Shown: piece after piece, positions 34,139 to 43,282 of the stretch | Layout of the letters: each line of letters begins with the position of its first letter | How positions within the stretch are numbered: position 1 is the first letter of the stretch | Assembly (NCBI RefSeq): GCF_042650645.1 | Contig: NZ_JBHSBI010000002.1 | Location: 434,001 to 498,000 of the forward strand | Length of the DNA: 64,000 nt | Direction: 5' to 3' | Source: Nonomuraea purpurea | Lineage (GTDB): Bacteria; Actinomycetota; Actinomycetes; Streptosporangiales; Streptosporangiaceae | The notes under the pieces: model-generated | The model's database searches: none | The model's input: the letters and a program-made list of their open reading frames with translations, nothing else | Told to the model about the DNA's origin: nothing | Made by a program: the position numbers and the translations under genes

Positions 34139-35470
34139 TTAGTGATCACGTACCGGCATCCGGGCAACGAAGCGGGCTCCGCGTTCTGAATCCTCGATCG
34201 TGAGCGTGCCGCTGTGGCTCCAGGCGATCTCGCGGGCGATGGGCAGGCCGAGCCCGGTGCCGCCGGCGTCGCGGCTGCGGGAGGCGTCCAGGCGGGTGAA
34301 ACGCTGGAAGACCGTCTCGCGGTGCTCGGGCGCGATGCCCGCGCCGTCGTCGCACACCTCCAGCACGGCCTCCCCACCCGCGCGCCGCACGCTCACCGTG
34401 ATCCGCGACTCGGCGTGCCGCTCGGCGTTGTCCAGCAGGTTCGTCAGCAGGCGGGCCAGGCGGAGCCGGTCGCCGGTCACGGTCACGCCGTGATCGAGCG
34501 AGGTGACGACCTTCTTGGAGCGCGGCCTGGCGGTCTCGGCGCGGGCCAGTTCGGCCAGGTCCACGGCTTCGAGGCGGGCGGGGGCGCCCGCGTCGAGCTT
34601 GGCCAGCGTGAGCAGGTCGGTGACGATGTTCTGCAGGCGGTCGAGGCTGCTCGTCAGCTTCTCGCAGGTCTCGGGCCAGTCGGTCTCGGCGGGGGCGAGC
34701 ATGGCCCCGTCGAGCTCCGCCCGCATGGCCGTGATCGGGCTGCGCAGGTCGTGCGAGGCGTCGGAGGCGAATCTGCGCTGCTGCTCCATCGCCCCCTCCA
34801 GGCGGGCGAGGGTGCGGTTCGCGGTCTCGGCCAGGCCCTTGATCTCGTCGGCGCCGTCGGGGACGGGCACTCGCATCGTCCCGTTCCCCGCGGTGATTTC
34901 TGAAAGCTTTTCGGTGATGGTCCTGACGGGCGCGAGCGTCCTGGCCACCACGCGCGAGACGCCGAACCAGGCCAGGCAGACCAGCCCCGCGCAGGCGCCG
35001 GTCAGGAACGCCAGCGCGCCGGGGTCCACGTACCAGGCCGGCAGAGGGCCGAAGGTGTAGATGATCCAGTCGCCCTCCGGCTCGTTCACGCGGAAGGCGG
35101 CCATGATCTGGCACGCCCCGGTGAGCCCCGGCAGGCCGCAGAGCACGGCGTTGTGGTGGACGGCGCCGGGGCCGGGCGCGGCGGTCGTCAGCCGGGGCGC
35201 GCCGGCCAGGTTCGGCGTCGAGGACACCACGCGGCCGCCTCCGTCGACGACCTGGACGCTGTGCGGCGCCACGTCGACCGTCGGGGGCAGCTCATGATCC
35301 TTGATCAGGTGCACGACGCGCAGGGCGCCGCCGATCACCTCGTTCCTGCGGATCTCGACGACCACGTGGTGCGCCGCCCGCAGCAGTAGAGCGCTGGTGG
35401 CCACGCACAGGACCGCCATGGTGACGCCCGCGAACAGCGCCAGCCGCGCACGCAAAGACCGGCCCAGCAT
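34139..35470 (-). CDS. Orphan sensor histidine kinase
   Basis: 443 residues from ATG 35470. First membrane helix ~9-31, extracellular sensor region ~32-148, second helix ~150-172, HAMP linker ~173-226, HisKA with the phosphorylated H240 in SDASHDLRSPITAMR, and an ATPase domain with N box LLTNLLDNAERHA, DDGAGIAP and GTGLGLPIA. It should autophosphorylate and pass phosphate to a response regulator, but no regulator gene adjoins it in the window. The open frame continues upstream; this start puts the first membrane helix at the N-terminus. Confidence 0.9.
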   Translation of the reverse strand: MLGRSLRARLALFAGVTMAVLCVATSALLLRAAHHVVVEIRRNEVIGGALRVVHLIKDHELPPTVDVAPHSVQVVDGGGRVVSSTPNLAGAPRLTTAAPGPGAVHHNAVLCGLPGLTGACQIMAAFRVNEPEGDWIIYTFGPLPAWYVDPGALAFLTGACAGLVCLAWFGVSRVVARTLAPVRTITEKLSEITAGNGTMRVPVPDGADEIKGLAETANRTLARLEGAMEQQRRFASDASHDLRSPITAMRAELDGAMLAPAETDWPETCEKLTSSLDRLQNIVTDLLTLAKLDAGAPARLEAVDLAELARAETARPRSKKVVTSLDHGVTVTGDRLRLARLLTNLLDNAERHAESRITVSVRRAGGEAVLEVCDDGAGIAPEHRETVFQRFTRLDASRSRDAGGTGLGLPIAREIAWSHSGTLTIEDSERGARFVARMPVRDH

Positions 35471-35571
35471 ACGATCACGGTAATCGGAAGAACACGCTGG
35501 GTAGTGCCTCGTTGATATCGCAGGAGGTTCTCCAGCAAACCGCCTCGAAGACCTCCCAACGGGAACCCTCT

Positions 35572-35599
35572 TTGCCCGCCGCGGTGGCCTGGCTAGAGT
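35572..35599 (+). promoter_or_regulatory. Promoter of the acyl-CoA dehydrogenase operon
   Basis: -35 TTGCCC (35572-35577), 16-bp spacer, -10 TAGAGT (35594-35599), placing the start of transcription about 20 nt before the GTG at 35628. Confidence 0.45.
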
Positions 35600-35627
35600 A
35601 AGTGAGCGCTGATGCCAAGGAGCCGAC

Positions 35628-36794
35628 GTGAACCTCGACGAGTATCGCCGTGCGGCCAGGGCCTGGCTGCGGGAGAACGTTCCATCCGAAGATCGCCCCG
35701 AGGGCGACCCGCTCGCCCGGGCCAAGGAGTTCATGGCCAAGCTCCACGACGCCGGATACTCCGGCATCACATGGCCGAAGGAATGGGGCGGCCAGGGGCT
35801 GACGCAGGCGGAGGAGCGCGCGTTCGCCGCCGAGGCCCGCGACTACGCCCTCCCCACGTACGTCTTCTCGATCGGCCTCGGCATGACCGGCCCGACGATC
35901 CTCGATCGCGGCACCGACCGGCAGCGCGAGCGGTTCCTGCGGCCGCTGCTGCGCGGCGAGGAGATCTGGTGCCAGCTCTTCTCCGAGCCGGGCGCGGGCA
36001 GCGACGTGGCCGCCCTGCAGACCAGGGCCGTACGCGACGTGGACCACTGGATCGTCAACGGCCAGAAGGTGTGGACCTCGGTGGCCCACCACGCCGACTG
36101 GGGCCTGTTGCTGGCCCGCACCGACGTGGAGGTGCCCAAGCACAAGGGGCTGACCATGTTCGTGGTGGACATGCGTCACCCGGGGGTGACGGTCAGGCCG
36201 CTGAAGGACATGTCCGGCAGGTCCAACTTCAATGAGATCTTCTTCGACAACGTGCCGATCCCCGACGAGCACCGCGTGGGCGAGGTGAACGACGGCTGGA
36301 GCGTGGCCGTCACGACCCTCCTGCACGAGCGGCTGTCGATCTCGGCGGGCGTCGGCATGGGGGGCAGGAAGGACGACCCCGCCTCGCTCGACGCGCTGCG
36401 CCAGGTCGTCGACACCGATGACCCCCTGGTCCGCGACGAACTCGTCGAACTGCACATCCGCCGCCGCGCCCTGGCGCTGTTCAACCAGCGTCTGGCCCAG
36501 GAGACCAGGGCCGGGATCTTCCCCGGCGCCCGCGGCAGCGCCGCCAAGCTGCTGCTGGCCGAGCTGACGCTGTTCCAGGCCGACCTGGCCACGCGGCTCG
36601 TGGGCCCCGAGGCCGTGCTGGGCGACCATCCGCTCGCCCAGACGATCTCGGTGGCCCCCGGCCTGTCGCTGGGCGGCGGCACCAACGAGATCATGCGCAA
36701 CATCGTGGGCGACCGCGTGCTCGGCCTGCCGCCCGAGCCGAGGGTGGACAAGACCGTGCCGTTCAAGGACCTGAAGGTGGGGACACAGGAGTGA
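35628..36794 (+). CDS. Acyl-CoA dehydrogenase, alpha-type subunit
   Basis: 388 residues. FAD/substrate motifs: WCQLFSEPGAGSDVAALQT, KVWTSVAHHADWGLLLARTD and the C-terminal GGGTNEIMRNIVGDRVLGLP. This is the form that pairs with a shorter subunit as in actinobacterial heteromeric FadE enzymes used for steroid or branched acyl-CoA side chains. AAGGAG stands 6 nt before the GTG. Its stop overlaps the next gene's GTG (GTGA), so the two subunits are made together. Confidence 0.9.
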   Translation: MNLDEYRRAARAWLRENVPSEDRPEGDPLARAKEFMAKLHDAGYSGITWPKEWGGQGLTQAEERAFAAEARDYALPTYVFSIGLGMTGPTILDRGTDRQRERFLRPLLRGEEIWCQLFSEPGAGSDVAALQTRAVRDVDHWIVNGQKVWTSVAHHADWGLLLARTDVEVPKHKGLTMFVVDMRHPGVTVRPLKDMSGRSNFNEIFFDNVPIPDEHRVGEVNDGWSVAVTTLLHERLSISAGVGMGGRKDDPASLDALRQVVDTDDPLVRDELVELHIRRRALALFNQRLAQETRAGIFPGARGSAAKLLLAELTLFQADLATRLVGPEAVLGDHPLAQTISVAPGLSLGGGTNEIMRNIVGDRVLGLPPEPRVDKTVPFKDLKVGTQE

Positions 36795-37798
36795 AGCTCG
36801 TACTCAGCCAGGAGCAGCGGCACCTGCGCGAGAGCGTGCGCGCCTTCCTGCGGGCGGCCTCGCCGCTGCCCAAGGCCCGCCAGGGTTACGACCCCCAGGT
36901 GTACGCCAGGCTGAACGGCGAGCTCGGCCTGTCCGGCCTGATCATCCCCGAGGAGTACGGCGGCGCCGGCGCGGGCCTGGCCGAGCTGGCGGTCGCGCTG
37001 GAGGAGACAGGCGCCGCCCTGCTGCCGGGGCCGTTCCTGACCACCGCGTTCGCCGTCTTCGCGCTCACCGCGACGCCCGGCGAGGAGCTGCTGTCGGCCA
37101 TCGCGGAGGGCCGCACCACGGCCACGCTCGCCCGGCACGGCCTCGAAGCCCCCGACGACGCCACGGTGAGCGGCACGCTGCCGCAGGTCCTCAGCGGCAT
37201 GGACGCCGACGTCCTGCTGGCCCGCGCGGGCGACGTCCTGGTCGCCGTCGAGCTGAGCGCGCCCGGCGTCACCAGGACCGCGCTGGAGACCCTCGACCTC
37301 ACGCGCGGCCAGGCGAAGGTGACGCTGCGGGGCGCGCCCTGCCAGGTGCTGGGCCCGTGGCCCGAGATCGACGACCTGGTGGCGGTGGCGCTGGCGGCCG
37401 AGCAGCTCGGCGTGATGCGGGCAGCGCTCGACGCCATCGTCGCCTACGCCAAGGTCCGCGTTGCCTTCGGCCGGTACATCGGCTCCTACCAGGGGGTCAA
37501 GCACAAGCTCGCCGACATGCACTGCAAGCTCGAACAGGCCGAGTCGATCGTCAGGTACGCCGCGTGGGCCGCCGACGAGTCGCCCGGCGAGCTGCCCGAG
37601 GCCGCCGCGCTCGCCCAGGCGTACGTCGGCCGAGCCTGTTTCGAGGTGGCCCGCGATCATCTGCTGCTGTTCGGCGGCATAGGTTTTACCTGGGAGCATG
37701 ACGCTCATTTGTTTTACAAGCGGGCCAAAGCGGATGAGGTGCTGCTGGGCCCGCCCCGTATCCATCGTGCCCGTCTCGCACAACTGCTGGAGCTGTAA
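36791..37798 (+). CDS. Acyl-CoA dehydrogenase, beta-type subunit
   Basis: 335 residues, shorter than a standard acyl-CoA dehydrogenase. N-terminal ESVRAFLRAASPLPKARQGYD and GLIIPEEYGGAGAGL, C-terminal FGRYIGSYQGVKHKLADMHCKLEQ and FGGIGFTWEHDAHLFYKRAK, typical of the second subunit of alpha2beta2 FadE pairs. Translation is coupled on both sides: GTGA with the alpha subunit and TAATG with the ligase. Confidence 0.9.
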   Translation: MKLVLSQEQRHLRESVRAFLRAASPLPKARQGYDPQVYARLNGELGLSGLIIPEEYGGAGAGLAELAVALEETGAALLPGPFLTTAFAVFALTATPGEELLSAIAEGRTTATLARHGLEAPDDATVSGTLPQVLSGMDADVLLARAGDVLVAVELSAPGVTRTALETLDLTRGQAKVTLRGAPCQVLGPWPEIDDLVAVALAAEQLGVMRAALDAIVAYAKVRVAFGRYIGSYQGVKHKLADMHCKLEQAESIVRYAAWAADESPGELPEAAALAQAYVGRACFEVARDHLLLFGGIGFTWEHDAHLFYKRAKADEVLLGPPRIHRARLAQLLEL

Positions 37799-39300
37799 TG
37801 GACGTCAGCGAGTTGCCCGGCTTCTACGCCATCGCCGCCGCCGACCCGGGGCGCATCGCGGTGATCGACACCGACGGCACGCGCACCTCGTACGGCGACC
37901 TGCTCGCCCGCGTCAACCAGGTCTCCCACGGGCTGCGGGCCCGCGGGCTCGGCACCGGCGAGGTGGTGGCGGGCGTGCTGCCCAACGGGATCGACGCGGT
38001 CGTCATGCTCATGGCCACCGGCCAGATCGGGCTCTACTACGTGCCGATCAACTGGCATCTGACCCCGTCGGAAGTGGCGTACATCCTCGCAGACTGCGAC
38101 GCCAAGCTCGTCGTCACCAGCCCCGAGTACGCCGTGCCCGGCGCGGAGATCGGGATCGAGGGGCTGGCGGAAGGGCAGCCCGCGCACGCGCCGGACGAGC
38201 GCACGTGCGGCGCGGTCATGTGGTACACCTCCGGCACCACCGGCTTCCCCAAGGGCGTGCAGCGGCCGCTGCCCGGCGCCGAGCCCGAGGCGTTCCTGCC
38301 GCTGAACACGTGGTTCCTCGGCGAGGTCGTGGACCTGCGCCCGGGCGCGGAGGTCCACCTGGTGACCTCGCCGATGTACCACTCCTCGCCGTGCTCGCAC
38401 ACGCAGTTCGCGCTGCACCTCGGGCACACGGTGGTGATCGCGCCCAGGTTCGACCCGGTCAAGATCCTGGAGCTCATCGAACGGTACCGGGTGTCCAACG
38501 CCATGATGGTGCCGACCATGTTCCACCGGATGCTGCAGCTCCCCGAGGACGTCAAGGGCAAGTACGACGTGTCCAGCCTGCGCCAGGTCATCCACACCGC
38601 CGCCGCCTGCCCCGTCGCGGTCAAAAAGCAGATCATGGACTGGTGGGGCCCCGTCCTGTACGAGTACTACGGCTCGACCGAGAGCGCGGTCGCCTTCTCC
38701 GTCAAGCCGCACGACTGGCTGGCCAGGCCGGGCACCGTGGGCCGGCCCGCGCCCACGTTCGAGGTCAGGATCCTCGACGAGGACGGCAAGCGGCTCCCGG
38801 CCGGCGAGCCCGGCCTGATCTACGTCAAGTCCAGCATGGGCACCTTCGAGTACCGCAAGGACCCGGACAGGACCGCCGCCAGCATGCGGGGGGAGTGGTA
38901 CGCGCCGGGCGACATCGGCTACCTGGACGAGGACGGCTACCTGTTCCTGTGCGACAGGCGCACCGACCTGATCGTCTCCGGCGGGGTGAACATCTACCCC
39001 GCCGAGATCGAGGCCGCCCTGCTCGAACACCCCGCCGTGGCCGACGTGGCCGTCATCGGGACGCCCGACGAGGAGTGGGGCCACAACGTGCTCGCCCTCG
39101 TCCAGCTCGTCGAGGGCGTCGAGCCGGGCCCCGAGCTCACCGCCGAGCTGCTGGAGCACTGCGGGCCCCGCATCGCCAGGTTCAAGCACCCGAAGGCGAT
39201 CGAGTACCGCTCCAGGCTGCCGCGCACCCCGACGGGCAAGCTGTCACGCTCGAAGGTGCGCGCCGACTACCTCGGCGAGAACACCAGCTCCTCGCTGTAG
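37798..39300 (+). CDS. Acyl-CoA synthetase (AMP-binding, FadD-type)
   Basis: 500 residues. The P-loop WYTSGTTGFPKGV, the AMP-binding YEYYGSTES (YxxYGxTE type), GDIGYLDEDGYLFLCDRRTD and the late catalytic Lys in PRTPTGKLSRSKVR are all present. It activates a carboxylic acid to its CoA thioester, the substrate for the two dehydrogenase subunits before it. Start ATG overlaps the previous stop (TAATG). The last 34 bp overlap the convergent C45 gene. Confidence 0.92.
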   Translation: MDVSELPGFYAIAAADPGRIAVIDTDGTRTSYGDLLARVNQVSHGLRARGLGTGEVVAGVLPNGIDAVVMLMATGQIGLYYVPINWHLTPSEVAYILADCDAKLVVTSPEYAVPGAEIGIEGLAEGQPAHAPDERTCGAVMWYTSGTTGFPKGVQRPLPGAEPEAFLPLNTWFLGEVVDLRPGAEVHLVTSPMYHSSPCSHTQFALHLGHTVVIAPRFDPVKILELIERYRVSNAMMVPTMFHRMLQLPEDVKGKYDVSSLRQVIHTAAACPVAVKKQIMDWWGPVLYEYYGSTESAVAFSVKPHDWLARPGTVGRPAPTFEVRILDEDGKRLPAGEPGLIYVKSSMGTFEYRKDPDRTAASMRGEWYAPGDIGYLDEDGYLFLCDRRTDLIVSGGVNIYPAEIEAALLEHPAVADVAVIGTPDEEWGHNVLALVQLVEGVEPGPELTAELLEHCGPRIARFKHPKAIEYRSRLPRTPTGKLSRSKVRADYLGENTSSSL

Positions 39301-40388
39301 CGCCCGCCGTCACCCAGGTAGAAGCGGGTGGAGAGGGTGCGCGCGGCGGGGTCGAAGATCGTGCTCCACAGCGTGCGGAACGGCATGGCCGGGTCCTCGG
39401 ACGCGCCCACGCCGCGCAGGCTGTCACGTATGTCCTGCTCCGACATGGTGGCGCCCTTGCTGTTCTCGTGCAGCGTGCGCAGCCGCTCGAACGTCCTGAA
39501 GCTGTGCTCGGTGTCCGCGGGCAGGTTCATCGGGTCGGGGTGGCGGTGCAGCAGGTGGTTGGTGACGCAGAGCGGGCCGTCGCCGAACTCGATGATGTGC
39601 TCGGTGCCGTCCCTGCCGCGCTCCCACACGAACGCCTGCCCGTGCGCGTCCGCCACCAGGTAGTGCAGCGGCGCGCCGAAGTCGTAGTGCTTGGCGCCCA
39701 GCAGCGCCTGCTTGGCCTGGTCGGTGTTCTCGCACGTCTCCACCAGGAACCTGGGCAGGTGCACGCTGGACAGCCCCACCTGCGGCGTGACGGGGCCGTC
39801 CGGCGGCGTGGCGGTCTCGAAGTCGGCCATGAGCAGCATGACGGCCAGGCCCGCCGAGTTGATGCCGTCCATGCAGCCGTCGAGCTCGTTCATGGTGATC
39901 ACGGTCGTGGCGAGCCCCTCGTCGGGCACCGTGGTGATCACGTAGGGGCGGGAACCGATGGGCAGCTCGCCGGGCCTGGGCGTGCCTCCCATGATCTCGC
40001 TGGTCGTCGCGGGGAAGAAGAAGTCGTAGTTGCGGCCCACCCTGCCGTTGCCGTCGGCCGACGCGGACGGGGGGATCCACATGGCAGAGCAGCCGGAGCC
40101 CTGCGGGATGTAGCTCATCGCGTCCAGGGCCACCTCGTCCTGGTCGGGGTCGAGGCCGAGGACCGCCGCCGCGCCGTCCATGCGGGCGTGGTGCTGCGGC
40201 CAGTGGCGCTCGAACCAGGTCCTGCGGGCCCGGTTCATGACCGGGTTCATCTGGGTGGGGGACCAGCCGAGCCTGCGGGCCTCCTCGGTGAGGACCTGGC
40301 CGATCTCGTACTGGCTGCCGGAGAGCGTGAGGTGGTGGACGAGCTGGGCGTCGTCCTTGCTGCCTGCGATCTGGGTCATGTTCTTCAT
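39267..40388 (-). CDS. C45-family autoproteolytic acyltransferase/hydrolase
   Basis: 373 residues from ATG 40388 (40379 is also possible). The Ntn-hydrolase nucleophile is C100 in IPQGSGCSAMW, the self-cleavage site expected about 100 residues in, as in penicillin acyl-CoA:6-APA acyltransferase. GRNYDFFF and MNELDGCMDGINSAGLAVMLL are family-typical. It should cleave itself and then hydrolyse or transfer amides; the substrate is unknown. It follows an Nramp-like transporter gene on the same strand, with a GNAT gene before that. Confidence 0.85.
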   Translation of the reverse strand: MKNMTQIAGSKDDAQLVHHLTLSGSQYEIGQVLTEEARRLGWSPTQMNPVMNRARRTWFERHWPQHHARMDGAAAVLGLDPDQDEVALDAMSYIPQGSGCSAMWIPPSASADGNGRVGRNYDFFFPATTSEIMGGTPRPGELPIGSRPYVITTVPDEGLATTVITMNELDGCMDGINSAGLAVMLLMADFETATPPDGPVTPQVGLSSVHLPRFLVETCENTDQAKQALLGAKHYDFGAPLHYLVADAHGQAFVWERGRDGTEHIIEFGDGPLCVTNHLLHRHPDPMNLPADTEHSFRTFERLRTLHENSKGATMSEQDIRDSLRGVGASEDPAMPFRTLWSTIFDPAARTLSTRFYLGDGGRYSEELVFSPR

Positions 40389-40466
40389 GTCGCCCAGCCT
40401 GTCCACCCCCGCTGACCGCTGCCTTACCGCCCGCTGATGCGCGTTGACGGCCGCGGTAAGCGCGCG

Positions 40467-41897
40467 TCAGCCGCCGAACAGCTTCTGCGCCTGCTGGGTG
40501 ACGACCAGCACGGTCAGCGTCCCGAAGAACAGCACCGACCACACCAGCGCCCCCAGCCGGTACGAGCGCACCTTGATGGCCTCGGGCAGCGACCGCCGGT
40601 TCAGGATGATCAGCAGGATCGAGTACACGAACATCATCACGGCCGCGAAGCACGCCGAGAACACCAGCAGGATCAGCGGCTGGTCGAACCCGAGCAGCAG
40701 GATCACGATCCCGAGCACGGCCATGGCCCAGACCACGATGAAGTAGACCCGGTTCACCGAGACGGGCCGCTCGCGCAGGTAGACGGTCTTGATCGTGTCG
40801 GAGGCCAGCCGCGAGGTGTAGTCGACGATGCCCATGGCCGAGGCGAACAGGGCCAGCGCCCCGATCACCCAGAACAGCACGCCGAACCACGGGCCGACGA
40901 CGTCCTGCAGCACCTGGCCCTCGACCTGCAGGAAGCTGATGTTGTCCTTCAGCCCGGGGCGGCCGTAGACGGTGGAGTAGGCCAGCATCGACATGAGCGC
41001 GATCGTCAGGAACGACACCAGCGCGAACGTGGCGCCCTGCTCGATGTTCGCGAAGCGCCACCACTGCCGCCACCGGGCGAGGTTCTCCTTGGTGGGGGCG
41101 AACTGGTACCCGGTCGAGGCGGCCGCCTCCTCCTCACCGGTCACCGGGCTGACCAGGCGGGGCACGTACTGGCCCATGCCGAAGCCCTTGTCGCGGATCC
41201 AGTTGCTCTGGCACAGGTTCTGGCCGCCGCCCGCGCCGGCGTAGGCGATGGCGCCCATCAACACGGCGTAGCCCAGCTCGGAGGGGAACTGGGCGTTGAC
41301 GGTCAGGCCCTTGCCCAGCTCGACCCAGGTCTCCGCGTTGATCGCGAACAGGACCGCGACCACCGCCAGCGTGATGACCAGGGCGATCTTCACGAAGATC
41401 ACCCGTTCCAGCATCGTGTAGATCACCGGCGCCAGCGTCAGGCCGAGCGCGATCACGACGAGCATGCCGATCGCGATCCAGCGCACGCTCCCCGCGCCCG
41501 ACCCTGTCAGGTACGTGACCATGGTCGCCGACGTGGTCACCCACCCGGGCCAGAGGTTGGAGGCCAGCGTCATCAGCACGAAGACGATGCCCCAGTGTTT
41601 CCACATCCTGCTGAACCCGGTCAGCGCGGTCTCGCCGGTGGCCAGCGTGTAGCGCTCGATCTCCATGTTCAGAAACCATTGGGTGATGATCCCGACGGCC
41701 GCTCCCCAGATGAAGACCAGCCCGACCTGGGAGGCGATGTAGGGCCAGATGATGAACTCGCCGGAGGCCAGGCCCACTCCGGCGCCGACCAGGCCGGGGC
41801 CGATGACGCGCCAGGTCGATCGGGGCGGCTCGGGAAGGTCGCGGACGGTGACGGACGGCAGGACTCGCGCAGGAACGGTGGGGGTGAATTCCGCCAT
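40467..41897 (-). CDS. Nramp-like transporter lacking the canonical metal motif
   Basis: 476 residues with about eleven membrane segments. ATG 41897 has AAGGAG 7 nt upstream. The overall pattern (GPGLVGAGVGLASGEFI in segment 1, GAIAYAGAGGGQNLCQSNWIRDKG in segment 6) is that of an Nramp-related carrier. The DPGN of segment 1 and the MPH of segment 6, which bind Mn/Fe in true Nramp proteins, are both absent. The substrate may therefore not be a transition metal. Probably in one unit with the upstream GNAT and downstream C45 genes. Confidence 0.75.
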   Translation of the reverse strand: MAEFTPTVPARVLPSVTVRDLPEPPRSTWRVIGPGLVGAGVGLASGEFIIWPYIASQVGLVFIWGAAVGIITQWFLNMEIERYTLATGETALTGFSRMWKHWGIVFVLMTLASNLWPGWVTTSATMVTYLTGSGAGSVRWIAIGMLVVIALGLTLAPVIYTMLERVIFVKIALVITLAVVAVLFAINAETWVELGKGLTVNAQFPSELGYAVLMGAIAYAGAGGGQNLCQSNWIRDKGFGMGQYVPRLVSPVTGEEEAAASTGYQFAPTKENLARWRQWWRFANIEQGATFALVSFLTIALMSMLAYSTVYGRPGLKDNISFLQVEGQVLQDVVGPWFGVLFWVIGALALFASAMGIVDYTSRLASDTIKTVYLRERPVSVNRVYFIVVWAMAVLGIVILLLGFDQPLILLVFSACFAAVMMFVYSILLIILNRRSLPEAIKVRSYRLGALVWSVLFFGTLTVLVVTQQAQKLFGG

Positions 41898-41962
41898 GCG
41901 GATCTCCTTGTTCGGCTTGCCTGTGAGCCACATTACAGAGATCCGAAACTCTGGTGGAATAG

Positions 41963-42712
41963 CTAGTTAAGAATCACCATGTATTCTCCGCGTCCGGTAA
42001 AACCGACGACGCGCCCGCCCGCTTTCATGGCCCCGCCCAGTACGTCCCGCACCGCCCGCCGCCAGGCCCTGGCCACCTCGGGATCGTGCCGCCGCAGCCA
42101 CTCCACGTCGGACGGCGTCGCCACGAGCATCCGGTCTTCCGCGGCCGTCTCCTCATCCGGCCACCCGTCGGCGTCCTCGCTCAGCGCGGGGAAGAACTCC
42201 GTCTCCTCGATCGGCCGCCGCTCCTCGGCGATCCGCCACACCGCCAGCAGCCGGTCGGAGGAGTCGCCCACGTTGATGGCGTCCGACATCACCCCGTAGA
42301 AGTCCTCCAGGTACTCCTCCGGCATCGCGCCCAGCTTGACCAGGTTGAAATGGGCGTTCCTGCGGACGAGCGGGTCGAACGTCCACGTGATCCGCTCCAG
42401 CCCGCGTTCCAGGCACCAGGCCCGCTGGTGGGACTTCAGCGCATACCCGACGCCCCGGCCCGTGACGGCCGCCCCGGTCACGTGGGAGTGCAGCGCGCCC
42501 CCGGCCGCCAGGAACCCCACCGAGGCGCCCACCAGCGTGTCGCCCTCGAACGCCCCCGCCACGTAGTTGCCCGTGTGCGCGAACCCGACCAGCAACTCCA
42601 CGGTGATCGGCGGGTTGCCCGGATCAGGCCGCCAGATCGTGTCGAAAAGCCGGTGAACCTGCTGGAACTCCTCGATCTTCCGCAACTCGCGGATCACCAC
42701 GTCACTGCTCAT
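41963..42712 (-). CDS. GNAT superfamily acetyltransferase (COG3375-like)
   Basis: 249 residues. N-terminal VVIRELRKIEEFQQVHRLFDTIW, then SHVTGAAVTGRGVGYALKSHQRAWCLERGL (acetyl-CoA loop GRGVGYAL), then ITWTFDPLVRRNAHFNLVKLGA. This last block is the mark of a GNAT group often beside enolase-superfamily amino acid racemases, but none is here. The substrate is unknown. It precedes the Nramp-like gene by 65 bp on the same strand. Confidence 0.8.
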   Translation of the reverse strand: MSSDVVIRELRKIEEFQQVHRLFDTIWRPDPGNPPITVELLVGFAHTGNYVAGAFEGDTLVGASVGFLAAGGALHSHVTGAAVTGRGVGYALKSHQRAWCLERGLERITWTFDPLVRRNAHFNLVKLGAMPEEYLEDFYGVMSDAINVGDSSDRLLAVWRIAEERRPIEETEFFPALSEDADGWPDEETAAEDRMLVATPSDVEWLRRHDPEVARAWRRAVRDVLGGAMKAGGRVVGFTGRGEYMVILN

Positions 42713-42811
42713 CCTCTATTTACCCACACCCCTGCGGTGGAGATAGCGCGGTGTAGCCAGGTAACCAGTAGTCTCCGACCAGTCACTCACGGTAGTCATG
42801 GGTGAGTGCGT

Positions 42812-42828
42812 CGTCCCGTTCAGGGACG
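42812..42828 (+). other. 5' UTR hairpin before the protease-inhibitor gene
   Basis: 6-bp perfect stem CGTCCC / GGGACG with a 5-nt loop, ending 12 nt before the GGGAGG ribosome site. It may affect stability or translation of the mRNA; no riboswitch family is recognised. Confidence 0.35.
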
Positions 42829-42853
42829 CCCGTCGACCCAGGGAGGTTCCCCT

Positions 42854-43243
42854 ATGGCGTTCATGCTGACCGTCGCCCGCAGGATGGCCGTGTTCGGGCT
42901 GGCCGCGATCATCGCCTCGCCGATCGCGGCCCAGCCCGCCGCCGCGGCGGCGGGGGCGGAGCTCTTCATCACCGTCAAGCCCCGCTACGGCGGCGCGTAC
43001 TCGCTGCGTCTCACCTGCGATCCAGACGGAGGCATCCACCCCCGGCCGCACCAGGCGTGCGACGTGCTGCGCGACGTCGACGGCTACTTCGTCGACCTCG
43101 ACGTCGACCCGGGGCCATGCCCGCTGATCTGGGACCCGGTCACGGTCGAGGCGCGCGGCCACTGGTACGGCCGGCCGGACTTCTACGCGCACGAGTTCCC
43201 CAACGAGTGCGTGATGAAGCGCAAGCTCGGCCCGGTCGTCTGA
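42854..43243 (+). CDS. Secreted SSI-family subtilisin/protease inhibitor
   Basis: 129 residues with a signal peptide (VARRMAVFGLAAIIASPIAAQPAAA). The SSI pattern is clear: LTCDPDGGIHPRPHQAC, then GPCPLIWDPVTVEARG and the C-terminal FPNECVMKRKLGPVV. Four Cys (55, 69, 89, 119) match the two disulfides of SSI. By alignment the reactive-site P1 residue is L91 (C-P-L-I), suggesting inhibition of subtilisin/chymotrypsin-like proteases rather than trypsin. GGGAGG lies 7 nt before the ATG. It may restrain the strain's own secreted proteases. Confidence 0.92.
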   Translation: MAFMLTVARRMAVFGLAAIIASPIAAQPAAAAAGAELFITVKPRYGGAYSLRLTCDPDGGIHPRPHQACDVLRDVDGYFVDLDVDPGPCPLIWDPVTVEARGHWYGRPDFYAHEFPNECVMKRKLGPVV

Positions 43244-43250
43244 TCGGTCA

Positions 43251-43278
43251 GGCCTGTCCGCGCGCTCGCGGGCAGGCC
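43251..43278. terminator. Bidirectional terminator between SSI and dipeptidase genes
   Basis: A 12-bp stem with one T-G pair (GGCCTGTCCGCG / CGCGGGCAGGCC) and loop CGCT sits exactly between the two converging stop codons (8 nt and 5 nt away). Confidence 0.75.
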
Positions 43279-43282
43279 CCCT

